Part shown: positions 51,851 through 60,957 of the stretch, piece after piece | Numbering within the stretch: the stretch's first letter is position 1 | Layout of the letters: each line of letters starts with the position of its first letter | The notes under the pieces: generated by a model | Database searches by the model: none | What the model saw: only the letters and a program-made list of their open reading frames with translations | What the model was told of the DNA's origin: nothing | Source of the DNA: Prevotella sp. | GTDB lineage: Bacteria > Bacteroidota > Bacteroidia > Bacteroidales > Bacteroidaceae | Assembly: GCA_017410365.1 (NCBI GenBank) | Contig: JAFQQY010000037.1 | Location: 1 to 64,000 of the forward strand | Reading direction: 5' to 3' | DNA length: 64,000 bases | Made by a program: the position numbers and the translations under genes

Positions 51851-52885
51851 ATGAAAAGGTTTGTCATCGTTTTCACACTATTGCTTACCATTTGCTGCTG
51901 TTCTGACAATCAGGAAAGTGGCAAGATGGTTGCTACATTTACCAACGACATATTGCTTAAGCATACACCTGTAAAAAGCCAAGGACAAAACCAGACGTGC
52001 TGGGCTTACGCCATGCTGGCAACGATTGAGACCAACCGTCTGATGCTTGGCGACTCGGTGCATCTGTCGGTAGGCTATGCCGTGCGCAATGTTATTGCCG
52101 ACGGCTACCAGCGATACCGTCTGAGCAAGGGTGCACAGCAGATGACCACCCGTTCTACCGCCCAGACACTGCTCAACAGCATCGAGCGTCATGGCATTGT
52201 ACCGCATAGTGCATACAACGACTACGAAAATGCCAATACCACCGTGCTATGCAACAAAGTAAGACGCATAGCACAGGCCGCAATAAACAAGTCTTCTGGA
52301 CTCAACTCCTATAACGATATGATGCAGAAAGTTCTTAACGAGACACTAGGTGCACCGCCACATAGTGTATACATGTTTGGTGCAGAATACACTCCCGAAG
52401 AATTTTCACGTAGCGTATGCCGCCCCGGCAGTTATGCGGCACTGACCAGCTTTACTCATCATCCCTTCTACACACACTTCGCCCTTGAAGTACCCGACAA
52501 TTGGGAAGGCAACATGTTCTACAATGTGCCCATCGACACAATGATGAAGCGTATAGACGAGGCCATAGTACATGGCGAGGCTGTTTGTTGGGAGGGCGAT
52601 ATCAGCGAACCGGGTTTCAGGTTCCGCCATGGATGGGCTAGACTTCCAAAGAATCAATGCAAAGACATGTCGCAAGATGCACGCCAAAAGATGTTTGAGT
52701 CTTATCAGACCACTGACGACCATGCCATGTGCATCATCGGCAAGGCGCACGACAAGCACGGCAACATTTATTATATAATGAAAAACTCTTGGGGCACGGA
52801 CAATCCTTACGAAGGACTGATGTATGTCTCAGCCAATTATATCAGGATGAAAACAATTGCCATTTGGGTGAAAAACGAAGAATAA
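51851..52885 (+). CDS. papain-fold (C1 family) cysteine peptidase lipoprotein
   Basis: A 344-residue lipoprotein: lipobox LTIC with lipidated C15. The mature enzyme has the papain-type active site: oxyanion Q44, catalytic C50 in QNQTCWAYAM, H291 in DDHAMCIIG, and N312 in MKNSWG. The form is closer to the aminopeptidase C/bleomycin hydrolase branch than to cathepsins. It is predicted on the cell surface or periplasmic side. No propeptide is evident; the catalytic domain begins within 30 residues of the lipid anchor. Start chosen at 51851 because the ATG at 51833 overlaps the promoter and would spoil the signal peptide. Confidence 0.9.
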   Translation: MKRFVIVFTLLLTICCCSDNQESGKMVATFTNDILLKHTPVKSQGQNQTCWAYAMLATIETNRLMLGDSVHLSVGYAVRNVIADGYQRYRLSKGAQQMTTRSTAQTLLNSIERHGIVPHSAYNDYENANTTVLCNKVRRIAQAAINKSSGLNSYNDMMQKVLNETLGAPPHSVYMFGAEYTPEEFSRSVCRPGSYAALTSFTHHPFYTHFALEVPDNWEGNMFYNVPIDTMMKRIDEAIVHGEAVCWEGDISEPGFRFRHGWARLPKNQCKDMSQDARQKMFESYQTTDDHAMCIIGKAHDKHGNIYYIMKNSWGTDNPYEGLMYVSANYIRMKTIAIWVKNEE

Positions 52886-52888
52886 CAA

Positions 52889-52933
52889 TTTTTCAATTCT
52901 TCAATCCTTCAATTCTTCAATCCTTCAACCCTT
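52889..52933. repeat. gap-filling TTCAATTCTTCAATCC words between convergent genes
   Basis: Five copies of a 10-nt word (TTCAATTC, TTCAATCC) begin three bases after the peptidase stop and end at the stop of the radical-SAM gene, occupying the whole gap. Confidence 0.88.
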
Positions 52934-53617
52934 TCACCCCACCCCAAGATCGGTGTTATCAATCAGCACTTCTATCTTCGGGTCGTCTTTTATTCTCGGA
53001 TATAGTTCTTTAGCAAACCATTCCACAAGTTCGCTGTCGCGCTTTACTGGTGTATTGTTTTCACAGAACACATTGATACTGAAATACTCAAAATACTGTC
53101 GTGCAGTATCTATGTCGGCTGTAATACGTTCTCTACTATCGCCTTCGGTACAGCAAAGCAGACACACACCATGAAACCATTGGGCTATCTCCTCTGCCGT
53201 AACGTCGGCGGGAATACCTTTTTCCCATTGCTTTCTTAGTGAACCGTTGAAACTCTCAACACCACAACGAAACTTCACCGTCATTCCCGGAAACTGCGAC
53301 GCAAATGTCGCCAGTCGGTTTCGATACATATAGTGAGCCTCAAACCACAGCGTGTGAATGTCTTTCTCCTCTGCCACACGCCTTATTAAGCCTATCGTTT
53401 CGGCATCCAGTTCCATAGCCGAACCAGAGTTGATTACATCCAGCACACCGTAATGGCCAGTCACTTGCTCAAGCACCTCTTTGTTCACGGCAAAAGGATT
53501 GTCGCTCACGTCCTCGTGATAGTCGCAGAACGTGCACTTGCGCCACTTGCAGCCAGTGCCTTGCAACAGCACAAACTCGCGTGGCATCTTCGTGTGTATC
53601 AATGAATAGCGTAACAT
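52934..53617 (-). CDS. small radical-SAM enzyme, candidate queuine lyase (QueL-like)
   Basis: A 227-residue radical-SAM protein. The cluster-binding cysteines are in GTGCKWRKCTFCDYH, spaced CX4CX2C rather than the usual CX3CX2C. It is shorter than most family members. It follows the VUT transporter gene by 4 nt. A distinct radical-SAM subgroup, QueL, turns queuine into preQ1 in gut bacteria, and VUT/YhhQ proteins import queuosine precursors; the pairing here fits that pathway. The assignment rests on context and on a remembered resemblance, not on a search, so QueL is a hypothesis. Confidence 0.6.
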   Translation of the reverse strand: MLRYSLIHTKMPREFVLLQGTGCKWRKCTFCDYHEDVSDNPFAVNKEVLEQVTGHYGVLDVINSGSAMELDAETIGLIRRVAEEKDIHTLWFEAHYMYRNRLATFASQFPGMTVKFRCGVESFNGSLRKQWEKGIPADVTAEEIAQWFHGVCLLCCTEGDSRERITADIDTARQYFEYFSINVFCENNTPVKRDSELVEWFAKELYPRIKDDPKIEVLIDNTDLGVG

Positions 53618-53621
53618 TACC

Positions 53622-54284
53622 TCACCTCCTCAACATCCTAACCACCGCATACGCCATTGGCGTACCCATCGTAGCTTCGATAATCAGTTTTGAGAAATAC
53701 TGGAATGCCATCATCAGCAGCAGTTCTTTCGTTGTTACTACACCAAGGAAGGCGATGAGCACGAAAGGCAGTGTGTCAAACACATATCCCACCATCGACG
53801 AGCCGATAGTGCGCACCCACAACTTGCGTCCCTTCATCTTCTGCTTCATCTTGTCCATCACCCACGCATTGCTCAGTTCTCCCAAGAGGAATCCTGCCAG
53901 CGAGGCAATGACGATGCGTGGCACATAGTTAAACAAGTGGTTGTACGCCACTTCCGTATCTGCCAGATGCTCTGGCGATGGCAGCCATACGCCCACCTGT
54001 GTACATATCACCATCACCAGGTTGCAGAAGAATGTGGTCCAGATAACTCTCTTTGCCATCTTGAACCCCCATATCTCCGTTAGCACATCGCCCAGCATGT
54101 ATGCAAATGGAAAGGTTATTGTACCTGCGTCGAAGTAGAACAGTCCCCACAGTCCTATTACCTTCACCGCCATGATGTTTGAAACCAGATACAGAGTAAC
54201 GAACATTGCCGTTACAATCATTAGTGGCAATTCCAGCTTGCCTTCTGTTCGGTTTTTAAAAGGGTTTTCCGATACCTTGTTCAT
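53622..54284 (-). CDS. yhhQ: VUT family queuosine precursor transporter
   Basis: A 220-residue membrane protein with about six segments. The family features YLVSNIMAVKVIGLWGLFYF, FDAGTITFPFAYMLGDVLTE and WGFKMAKRVIW are clear, and FLLGELSNAWVMDKMK and SSMVGYVFDTLPF mark the C-terminal half. It is expected to import preQ0, preQ1 or queuine for the tRNA modification queuosine. It is translated just before the radical-SAM enzyme. Confidence 0.92.
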   Translation of the reverse strand: MNKVSENPFKNRTEGKLELPLMIVTAMFVTLYLVSNIMAVKVIGLWGLFYFDAGTITFPFAYMLGDVLTEIWGFKMAKRVIWTTFFCNLVMVICTQVGVWLPSPEHLADTEVAYNHLFNYVPRIVIASLAGFLLGELSNAWVMDKMKQKMKGRKLWVRTIGSSMVGYVFDTLPFVLIAFLGVVTTKELLLMMAFQYFSKLIIEATMGTPMAYAVVRMLRR

Positions 54285-54300
54285 ATATATATTTTTTTAA

Positions 54301-54331
54301 AGTTGACAAGTTAACAAGTTGACAAGTTGAT
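54301..54331. repeat. gap-filling GTTGACAA/GTTAACAA words
   Basis: Four copies of a 10-nt word (AGTTGACAAG, TTAACAAGTT) lie 17 bases upstream of the VUT start, in its presumed leader. Related to the words at 25401-25425 and 44280-44292. Confidence 0.75.
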
Positions 54332-54350
54332 AGCTTAAGTTGTTGAGTTT

Positions 54351-54402
54351 TCCTAGGCTCCTATAACTTCCTAGAGTTTCCTAGGTCCTCCTAGAATCTC
54401 CT
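54351..54402. repeat. gap-filling CCTAGA words
   Basis: Five copies of a 10-nt word built on CCTAG (TTCCTAGAGT, TTCCTAGGTC, CTCCTAGAAT), the same family as 30381-30430, ending 11 bases from the MATE stop codon. Together with 54301-54331 it fills most of the gap with two different word families in a row. Confidence 0.8.
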
Positions 54403-54413
54403 CCCAGTAGAGG

Positions 54414-55745
54414 CTATACCCTCTTCCTAAAGCTCCAATAATACATCGCTCCCACCAGCGTCAGCGTTATTGGATATGTAAACCACACTCCCGGCAGACC
54501 GAAGCCCAGTTTGATGCCCAACAGCCAACTGAGCGGAATAGACACCAGCACATAACTGATGAATGCCGATATTACCATCGGGCGCACGCAACTGATTCCA
54601 CGCAGCGCATTGGCATAGGTACATTGCAACCCGTCGCCAAACTGATACAATATTAGCGGTATCACCGTCTGCGCCACCAGCATGCACACTTCCTCATTGT
54701 CGGTAAACAGCAGGCTGATGTCATTGCGCAAGAAGAATATCGGTACAGCCACCACTGTCGCTATCAGCAGAATGATGTGGAAACCCGCCGTAGCAGTCTC
54801 TCTAACCACCTTCATATCGCCCTGTCCGTGGAAGTGGCTCACTCTCACCGCCACAGCCGCCGCCATACCGTAATATACCATGTAGAATAGTTGCGAAACG
54901 GTGAGCATTATCTGATGGGCTGCAAGTGCCGTTGTACCTATCCATCCCACAAATAGCGACATCACCGAGAACGCCGCCGTCTCCATGCCCATCTGTACAG
55001 CCAATGGCCAACCCAGCGCATTCAGTCGTCCGAAATCCTGTCTGTTAATGCGTCCTTTACGATAGCCTTCGCTGTATATCATGTATCTCTTGTGCCAGAA
55101 GAATATTGCCATCATCACCAGCAGCATCACCACTCTCGACACCGCTGTTGCTATTCCCGCGCCCAGCAGTCCCAGTTCTGGCAGTCCGCACTTTCCGAAT
55201 ATCAGCAGGTAGTTGCCAATGATGTTCAGCATGTTGCCGCCCAGAAAGACATACATCGGCACCTTCGTGTCGCTCACGGCATCATAGAACTGCTTGAACA
55301 CATTAAGCCAGCACACAAACGGCACCGACAACAGGTTGACCAGCAGATATGGCCTCATCAGCGGAATCAGTTCGTCAGGCTGTCCCATGCGGTCGACAAA
55401 CAGATACAGCAGCACCATCGGCACCACCACAATCAGTGCCATCAACGTGTTTGCCACTATGCCGTTGCGCACCACGCCGCCAATCTTTTCCAGTTCGCCG
55501 CGCCCGTACAGGTTACCCACCATCGGCGTCAGTCCGTAAGAGAACCCCATGGCAAAGATAACCACCAGCACCACCATGGAGTTCACAAAACTGGCAGCCG
55601 CCAGTTCCTCCATACTGTGCTGTCCCACCATCAGCGTGTCGGCAAAACTCAGTATTATGTTGCCCACCTGTCCTATGACGATAGGCACCCCCAGTTTTGT
55701 CAGCGGTCCATAGTGTTGTGAATATCTTGCCAGTCTGTTTCCCAT
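54414..55745 (-). CDS. MATE family efflux transporter
   Basis: A 443-residue membrane protein with 12 hydrophobic segments in two similar halves. LTKLGVPIVIGQVGNIILSF, DTLMVGQHSMEELAAASFVN and the second-half QMGMETAAFSVMSLFVGWIG are typical. These export drugs or metabolites using sodium or proton gradients; the substrate is not predictable. A minus-strand TAACTTTG (55773-55766) 20 nt upstream is the likely -7 element. Confidence 0.94.
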   Translation of the reverse strand: MGNRLARYSQHYGPLTKLGVPIVIGQVGNIILSFADTLMVGQHSMEELAAASFVNSMVVLVVIFAMGFSYGLTPMVGNLYGRGELEKIGGVVRNGIVANTLMALIVVVPMVLLYLFVDRMGQPDELIPLMRPYLLVNLLSVPFVCWLNVFKQFYDAVSDTKVPMYVFLGGNMLNIIGNYLLIFGKCGLPELGLLGAGIATAVSRVVMLLVMMAIFFWHKRYMIYSEGYRKGRINRQDFGRLNALGWPLAVQMGMETAAFSVMSLFVGWIGTTALAAHQIMLTVSQLFYMVYYGMAAAVAVRVSHFHGQGDMKVVRETATAGFHIILLIATVVAVPIFFLRNDISLLFTDNEEVCMLVAQTVIPLILYQFGDGLQCTYANALRGISCVRPMVISAFISYVLVSIPLSWLLGIKLGFGLPGVWFTYPITLTLVGAMYYWSFRKRV

Positions 55746-55879
55746 AATACTTTTCGTTGAGGGTGCAAAGTTAGTGCTTTTATTTTAGGGTAGTATTAAA
55801 AATACTATATTATTTTCATTGCCATTCTTAAATAATTGAAATTAATCTTTCAAATCCTGTCAGCAGAAATAAATCTTTG

Positions 55880-55887
55880 TAACTTTG
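55880..55887 (+). promoter_or_regulatory. -7 element of the DUF3943 gene
   Basis: TAACTTTG, 27 nt before the start codon; the -33 element is weak (a CTTT near 55847). Confidence 0.55.
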
Positions 55888-55913
55888 CATCATCCAAAAT
55901 TCGTTAACTCCAT

Positions 55914-58346
55914 ATGAGTATTCGCATATATATTCTGTCATTCCTCCTGCTCCTATCCCTTGCCGATGCCAGTTCTCAGAACCAACGCAGGGTTCCCAAT
56001 ATAGCCGTCGGTGTCAACCGAACCACAGCCGATTCTTTGCTGATGAGTCATTTCAATATCGGACTCCTGGGCAATGTCGATGCCCTTCATGGTGTCCAGA
56101 CCAGTCTCTTCACTAGTGTTGCACGCAAGGAGATGCGCGGTGTTCAGTTGTCTGGCATCTCCAATGTTGGCCGTTCCGTCAACGGAGTTCAACTGTCCGG
56201 TTTTAGCAATGTCAGCAGCACCCCTATGCGTGGTATTCAGATTGGTGGCATCACTAATATCTCCATGGGTGTAAAGCGCGGCATACAGTTTGCCGGTGTT
56301 GCCAATATCAGCTCCTCCTATATGCGCGGTCTTCAGTTCGCTGCCTACAACTACGCCGATACCCTTAACGGTTCACAGATAGGCATCATCAACGTCTGTC
56401 AGAGTCATCCTCGAGGCATACAGGTAGGCATCATCAACTACAGTCGCGATACTACCTGCCATAAGATAGGTCTTGTGAACGTCAACCCCAAGACCACGGT
56501 CGATTTCATGGCCTATGGCGGAACCACAACCAAGGGAAACTTAGCTTTGCGCTTCCGCAACCGTTCAACATACAATATCATCGGTGTCGGCACCCACTAT
56601 ATGGGACTCGACGAGAAATTCTCCGGAGCACTTTTCTACCGCATCGGCCAGTATTTCCGCCTTACCCCACGTCTGAGTATCAGCGGCGACCTCGGCTTCT
56701 ATCACATAGAGACCTTTGAGCGCAACACCGCCAACAAGCCAGAGCGTCTCTATTCTCTTCAGGCACGCCTCAACCTCGACTATCAGTTCAATCCCACTCT
56801 CGGCGCCTTTATAACTGCAGGCTATGGCGATACTCGCTACTACTACCATTCCCATCGCTATCGCCATCGTGCACTTGTTGAGGCCGGCATCACGCTGCGC
56901 TACAACCGTGCCAAGAGTGCAGTCCCTGTTACCGACGATAATGAAGTCCCCCTTATCTTCCAACCCTCCTCCCCACTGCTTCCTAAGCAGTCGCCCAACT
57001 ACCTCCTTGCCGCTGTCGAGACCTTCGGCATCAATGCCGGCGTGTGGGCTTTCGACCGCTATGTGCTCAATGCCGACTTCGCCAGAATCAGTGGCAAGAC
57101 CATCAGCCATAACTTCCGCAACGGTTTCGTTTGGGACAACGACCAGTTCTCCACCAACCTCTTTGCCCATCCCTATCATGGCGGTCTATACTTTAATGCC
57201 GCCCGTACCAACGGACTCAACTTCTGGCAGTCGGTGCCTTATTCCTTCGGAGGCAGTCTCATGTGGGAGATAGTATGCGAGAAAGAACCGCCTGCCATGA
57301 ACGACTTCATCGCCACCAGTGTCGGCGGTGTCAGCATCGGTGAGGTTACCCATCGCCTGTCAGCCCTTGTCCTCGACGACAGCAAGCGCGGATGGCCCCG
57401 CTTCTGGCGCGAGTTTCTCGGCACTCTGATATGTCCCGTGCGCGGTCTCAACCGTCTCGTCAGTGGCGAGGCATGGCGTATCAGTCGTAATGCCCGTCCC
57501 TACCATGACCACAGTCAGTTGCCTGTCGATTTCAGTATTGCCGCCGGCTATCGCTATCTTGCCGACAACAACTCCCTGTTCCGTGGCGAGGTCAACCCTT
57601 ACCTCAATCTCAGTCTTGTATATGGTCAGCCTTTCTGCGACCGTACCAACAAGCCATACGACTATTTCACTGCCGACATCTCCTTCGGACTGAGCAGTAA
57701 CCAGCCCCTCATCAACCGTGTCAATCTACTTGGCCGACTTTGGGGCACGCCACTTAGCACTGACAGTGAACTGAACACTGAGTTTGGCATCTACCAACAT
57801 TTCAACTATTTCGACTCTCATCCCGTCAGCGATGGCAGTTCGCTCGTTCCTTACCGCATCTCAGAGGCGGCCTCCTTTGGTCCTGGAGTAATCTTCAAGT
57901 TCCCTGAGGTAGGCAGTCTCACCAATCTTGAGCAGCGCATCTTCCTCAGTGCCATCCTCCTGGGCGGTTCTCAGAGCGACTATTACAATGTCATAGACCG
58001 CGACTACAACCTCGGCAGTGGCTATAGCGCCAAGACAAACACACTCGTAGGGCTCGGTCGTTTCGGCACCTTCTCTTTCGATGCCGACTACTACCGCATC
58101 TTTACCTGGAAGGGTTATGAAGACAAGGACCTTACCACCACTAATCCTCTCTATCTCAATGCTCAGGGCGACAAGAGCAATGCCCAGTTGCTGGTGCTTA
58201 GTCCTAAGATAAACGTCGTTCTCAGCGACCGCTTCGCAGTAGATTTCTCTGCTTCCTACTTCCTCCGCCACACCAACTACCGTTACCATGACAACGTCAC
58301 CTCCAAGACCTTCGAGGTGCGCCTTGGCGGAAGAGTAAGGTTTTAA
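55914..58346 (+). CDS. exported DUF3943 protein with N-terminal beta repeats
   Basis: An 810-residue protein. Signal peptide 1-20. Residues ~50-200 hold seven or eight repeats of ~20-23 residues built on GVQLSGxxNV / GIQxGGITNIS / GIQVGIINYS, likely a small beta-solenoid of the kind seen in LA_2272-type surface proteins. Residues ~355-810 are the DUF3943 region, probably an outer-membrane beta-barrel: alternating aromatic strands and a final VRLGGRVRF ending in phenylalanine. Function is unknown. The stop is followed at once by a repeat-filled gap. Confidence 0.8.
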   Translation: MSIRIYILSFLLLLSLADASSQNQRRVPNIAVGVNRTTADSLLMSHFNIGLLGNVDALHGVQTSLFTSVARKEMRGVQLSGISNVGRSVNGVQLSGFSNVSSTPMRGIQIGGITNISMGVKRGIQFAGVANISSSYMRGLQFAAYNYADTLNGSQIGIINVCQSHPRGIQVGIINYSRDTTCHKIGLVNVNPKTTVDFMAYGGTTTKGNLALRFRNRSTYNIIGVGTHYMGLDEKFSGALFYRIGQYFRLTPRLSISGDLGFYHIETFERNTANKPERLYSLQARLNLDYQFNPTLGAFITAGYGDTRYYYHSHRYRHRALVEAGITLRYNRAKSAVPVTDDNEVPLIFQPSSPLLPKQSPNYLLAAVETFGINAGVWAFDRYVLNADFARISGKTISHNFRNGFVWDNDQFSTNLFAHPYHGGLYFNAARTNGLNFWQSVPYSFGGSLMWEIVCEKEPPAMNDFIATSVGGVSIGEVTHRLSALVLDDSKRGWPRFWREFLGTLICPVRGLNRLVSGEAWRISRNARPYHDHSQLPVDFSIAAGYRYLADNNSLFRGEVNPYLNLSLVYGQPFCDRTNKPYDYFTADISFGLSSNQPLINRVNLLGRLWGTPLSTDSELNTEFGIYQHFNYFDSHPVSDGSSLVPYRISEAASFGPGVIFKFPEVGSLTNLEQRIFLSAILLGGSQSDYYNVIDRDYNLGSGYSAKTNTLVGLGRFGTFSFDADYYRIFTWKGYEDKDLTTTNPLYLNAQGDKSNAQLLVLSPKINVVLSDRFAVDFSASYFLRHTNYRYHDNVTSKTFEVRLGGRVRF

Positions 58347-58438
58347 TGAAAAATTGAAGGATTAAAAGATTCTTCACTCTTCACTTTTCACTCTTCACTT
58401 AAAAGATTCTTCACTCTTCATTCTTAATTCTTCATTTT
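58347..58438. repeat. gap-filling TTCTTCACTC words with a 22-nt exact duplicate
   Basis: Short words (TTCACTC, TTCTTCA, ATTGAAGGATT) start right after the DUF3943 stop. A 22-nt segment beginning TTAAAAGATTCTTCACTC is present twice exactly (58362-58383 and 58399-58420), 37 bp apart. Confidence 0.85.
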
Positions 58439-58496
58439 AATATGTATCTTTTAATAAGATAGGCGGCACTTCGGGATAAAAAATAAATAAAATTAT

Positions 58497-58527
58497 TTTG
58501 TTCTCCACTCAGTTTGCACTATCTTTG
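58497..58527 (+). promoter_or_regulatory. promoter of the M3 peptidase gene
   Basis: TTTG (58497-58500), 19 bases, TATCTTTG (58520-58527); the start codon follows at 58564. Confidence 0.78.
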
Positions 58528-58563
58528 CAATCAAATACTTAAAAATCATAAATTTATACGTGT

Positions 58564-60663
58564 ATGAAAAAAATTATTATGGCGGCTTGCGCTGCCACAA
58601 TGCTCGTGGGTTGTGCCAATAATGAAGGCGGTTGCAACCCGTTCCTGAGCGAGTACGACACACCGTTCGGTGTACCACCGTTTGAACAAATCAAGCCAGA
58701 GCACTACAAGCCAGCTTTCGAGCAGGGTATGAAGGAGCAGATAGCAGAAATAGAGGCTATCGTAAACAATCCTGAAGCTCCTACATTTGAGAACACCATC
58801 GTGGCTCTCGACCAAAGCGGACAACTGCTCAATAAGGTGAGCTACGTTTTCTTCGGTCAGACCAATGCCAACACCAACGACTCTCTGCAGGCTCTCAGTC
58901 GCGAGATGTCACCACTGCTCAGCAAGCACGGCGACGACATCACCATGAATGCCGGTCTCTTCGCCCGTGTAAAGGCTGTTAGAGAGAGTGCCGACACTGC
59001 CAATCTCGACAAGGAGCAGATGAAGCTGCTCGACGAGACCTATAAGGACTTCGTCCGCAACGGTGCTAACCTCGACGCCGAGAAGCAGGAGCAGTTGCGC
59101 AAGCTCAACACCGAAATATCTTCACTTCAGGTGCAGTTCGGCCAGAACATGCTTGCAGAGACCAACGCCTTCCGTCTCGTCGTTGACAAGAAGGAAGACC
59201 TCGCCGGTCTGCCAGCCAACCTCATAGCTTCTGCTGCCGAGACAGCAAAGGCCGACAGCATGGAAGGTAAGTGGGTGTTCACACTCCACAACCCAAGCAT
59301 CATGCCGTTCCTTCAGTATGCCGAGAACCGCGAACTGCGCGAAAAGATTCTCATGGGCTATCTGAACCGTGGCAACAACGGCAATGAGAACGACAACAAG
59401 GAGGTTATCCGCAAGCTCCTCAAGGCACGCGTAGAGAAGGCTAAGCTCATGGGCTTCAACAACTATGCCGAACTGGCTCTCGAAACACGTATGGCCAAGA
59501 CTCCTGCTGCCGTTTACAACCTGCTCGACCAGGTATGGACACCAGCACTGAAGAAGGCAAAGGAAGAGCTTGCCGACATACAGGCAGAGATTCGCAAAGA
59601 GGGCAAGAACTTCACTGCCGAGGCTTGGGACTGGCGTTTCTATGCCGACCGTGCAAAGCAGGCTAAATATGCCTTCGACGAGAACGAGATTCGTCCATAC
59701 CTCAAGCTTGAGAACGTGCGCGACGGAATGTTCCTTCTCGCCAATAAGCTCTATGGCATCTCTTTCACACCTATCGAGAACATCCCTCTGCCACACCCAG
59801 ATGCAGAAGCATTTGAGTGCAAGGACACATCAGGCGTTCACCTCGGCGTGCTCTATCTCGACTACTTCCCACGTGCCAGCAAGCGCGGTGGTGCATGGTG
59901 CGGACGCTATCGCTCACAGACCTACGAGAACGGCGAGCGCAAGGCACCAGTTGTAACCATCGTTTGCAACTTCACCAAGCCAACTGAAGGTCAGCCGGCA
60001 CTGCTCACTGCCGATGAGGCCAGCACCATGTTCCATGAGTTCGGCCACGCTGTCCACAGTCTCTTCGGCGATGTTCACTACTATGGTATTGCCGGTGTGC
60101 CACGCGACTTCGTAGAGCTTCCTTCACAGCTCAACGAGCACTGGGTGTTCGAACCGGAGATGCTCAAGCTCTATGCCAAGCACTACGAGACTGGTGAGGT
60201 AATGCCAGAAGAACTCGTAAAGAAGCTTGAGGCCAGTGGCAAGTACGGTCAGGGCTTTGCTACCACCGAGTACCTTGCAGCTTCTTACCTCGATATGGAC
60301 TTCCATGTTCTCACCGACATCGCTGATGATATGAACGTGATGGACTTCGAGCAGCAGACACTCGGCAAGCGCAACCTCCTGAAGCAGATTCCTTCTCGCT
60401 ATCGCACCACCTACTTCAACCACACCATGGGTGGCGGTTATACTGCCGGCTACTACAGTTATCTGTGGGCAGAGGTGCTCGACTGCGATGCTTACGAGGC
60501 ATACAAGGAGACTGGCGACATCTTCAACAAGGAGGTAGCAGCCAAGTACCGCAAGTATATCCTCACCCCTGGCGGCATCGACGATGCAATGCAGATGTAC
60601 ATCAACTTCCGCGGCAAGGAGCCGGGCATCGACCCTCTGCTAAAGAAGCGTGGATTGAAATAA
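58564..60663 (+). CDS. M3 family zinc metallopeptidase (Dcp-like) lipoprotein
   Basis: A 699-residue peptidase with a lipoprotein signal (LVGC, lipidated C17). The zinc site HEFGH is at 491-495, with the third ligand expected in the following EL region (DFVELPSQLNEHW). FRLVVDKKEDLAGLP and HTMGGGYTAGYYSYLWAEV are typical of the peptidyl-dipeptidase Dcp/oligopeptidase A group. It removes dipeptides from C-termini of short peptides outside the cytoplasm. It is single, with its own promoter and terminator. Confidence 0.95.
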   Translation: MKKIIMAACAATMLVGCANNEGGCNPFLSEYDTPFGVPPFEQIKPEHYKPAFEQGMKEQIAEIEAIVNNPEAPTFENTIVALDQSGQLLNKVSYVFFGQTNANTNDSLQALSREMSPLLSKHGDDITMNAGLFARVKAVRESADTANLDKEQMKLLDETYKDFVRNGANLDAEKQEQLRKLNTEISSLQVQFGQNMLAETNAFRLVVDKKEDLAGLPANLIASAAETAKADSMEGKWVFTLHNPSIMPFLQYAENRELREKILMGYLNRGNNGNENDNKEVIRKLLKARVEKAKLMGFNNYAELALETRMAKTPAAVYNLLDQVWTPALKKAKEELADIQAEIRKEGKNFTAEAWDWRFYADRAKQAKYAFDENEIRPYLKLENVRDGMFLLANKLYGISFTPIENIPLPHPDAEAFECKDTSGVHLGVLYLDYFPRASKRGGAWCGRYRSQTYENGERKAPVVTIVCNFTKPTEGQPALLTADEASTMFHEFGHAVHSLFGDVHYYGIAGVPRDFVELPSQLNEHWVFEPEMLKLYAKHYETGEVMPEELVKKLEASGKYGQGFATTEYLAASYLDMDFHVLTDIADDMNVMDFEQQTLGKRNLLKQIPSRYRTTYFNHTMGGGYTAGYYSYLWAEVLDCDAYEAYKETGDIFNKEVAAKYRKYILTPGGIDDAMQMYINFRGKEPGIDPLLKKRGLK

Positions 60664-60684
60664 AACCCTATTGGGGATAAAACG

Positions 60685-60713
60685 AAAAGCGTCGCAGTTG
60701 CGGCGCTTTTTTT
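60685..60713 (+). terminator. terminator of the M3 peptidase gene
   Basis: AAAAGCGTCGC faces GCGGCGCTTTT with one G-T pair over a short loop, followed by TTTTTTT. Confidence 0.88.
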
Positions 60714-60865
60714 GTTTGCGGATTATAGGGATTTTGCTTAGCCACAAAGACAGATACAATCCATTAAATCCCAAAATCCCTAGATAAAAAGGCAGATACA
60801 TCCTAAGACACAAAGACAAATTTCCCTCAACATTCAACCAAAACATTCAAATATTCACTTAAATA

Positions 60866-60897
60866 TTTGGTATTAATTTTTGAAAAGTGTATATTTG
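60866..60897 (+). promoter_or_regulatory. promoter in front of the truncated AAA gene
   Basis: TTTG (60866-60869), 20 bases, TATATTTG (60890-60897). The -7 element overlaps the first copy of the 33-nt repeat. Confidence 0.7.
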
Positions 60898-60957
60898 CAG
60901 CACGAAATTTATTTGAAAAGTGTATTTTTAGAGCCCTATAATCATTTGAAAAGTGTA
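60879..60957 (+). repeat. TTTGAAAAGTGTA three times at an exact 33-nt period
   Basis: TTTGAAAAGTGTA occurs at 60879-60891, 60912-60924 and 60945-60957. The bases between are largely different. The first copy touches the promoter and the other two would be in the 5' leader; the third ends five bases before the surviving coding sequence. The period is also a whole number of codons, and the frame reads FEKC three times, but a stop interrupts it. Confidence 0.85.

Noticed and set aside
60879..60957. CRISPR-like repeat-spacer pattern
   Set aside because: The conserved part is only 13 nt with ~20-nt variable parts, just three copies, over a promoter, and no cas genes; an operator-like or translated repeat is more likely.
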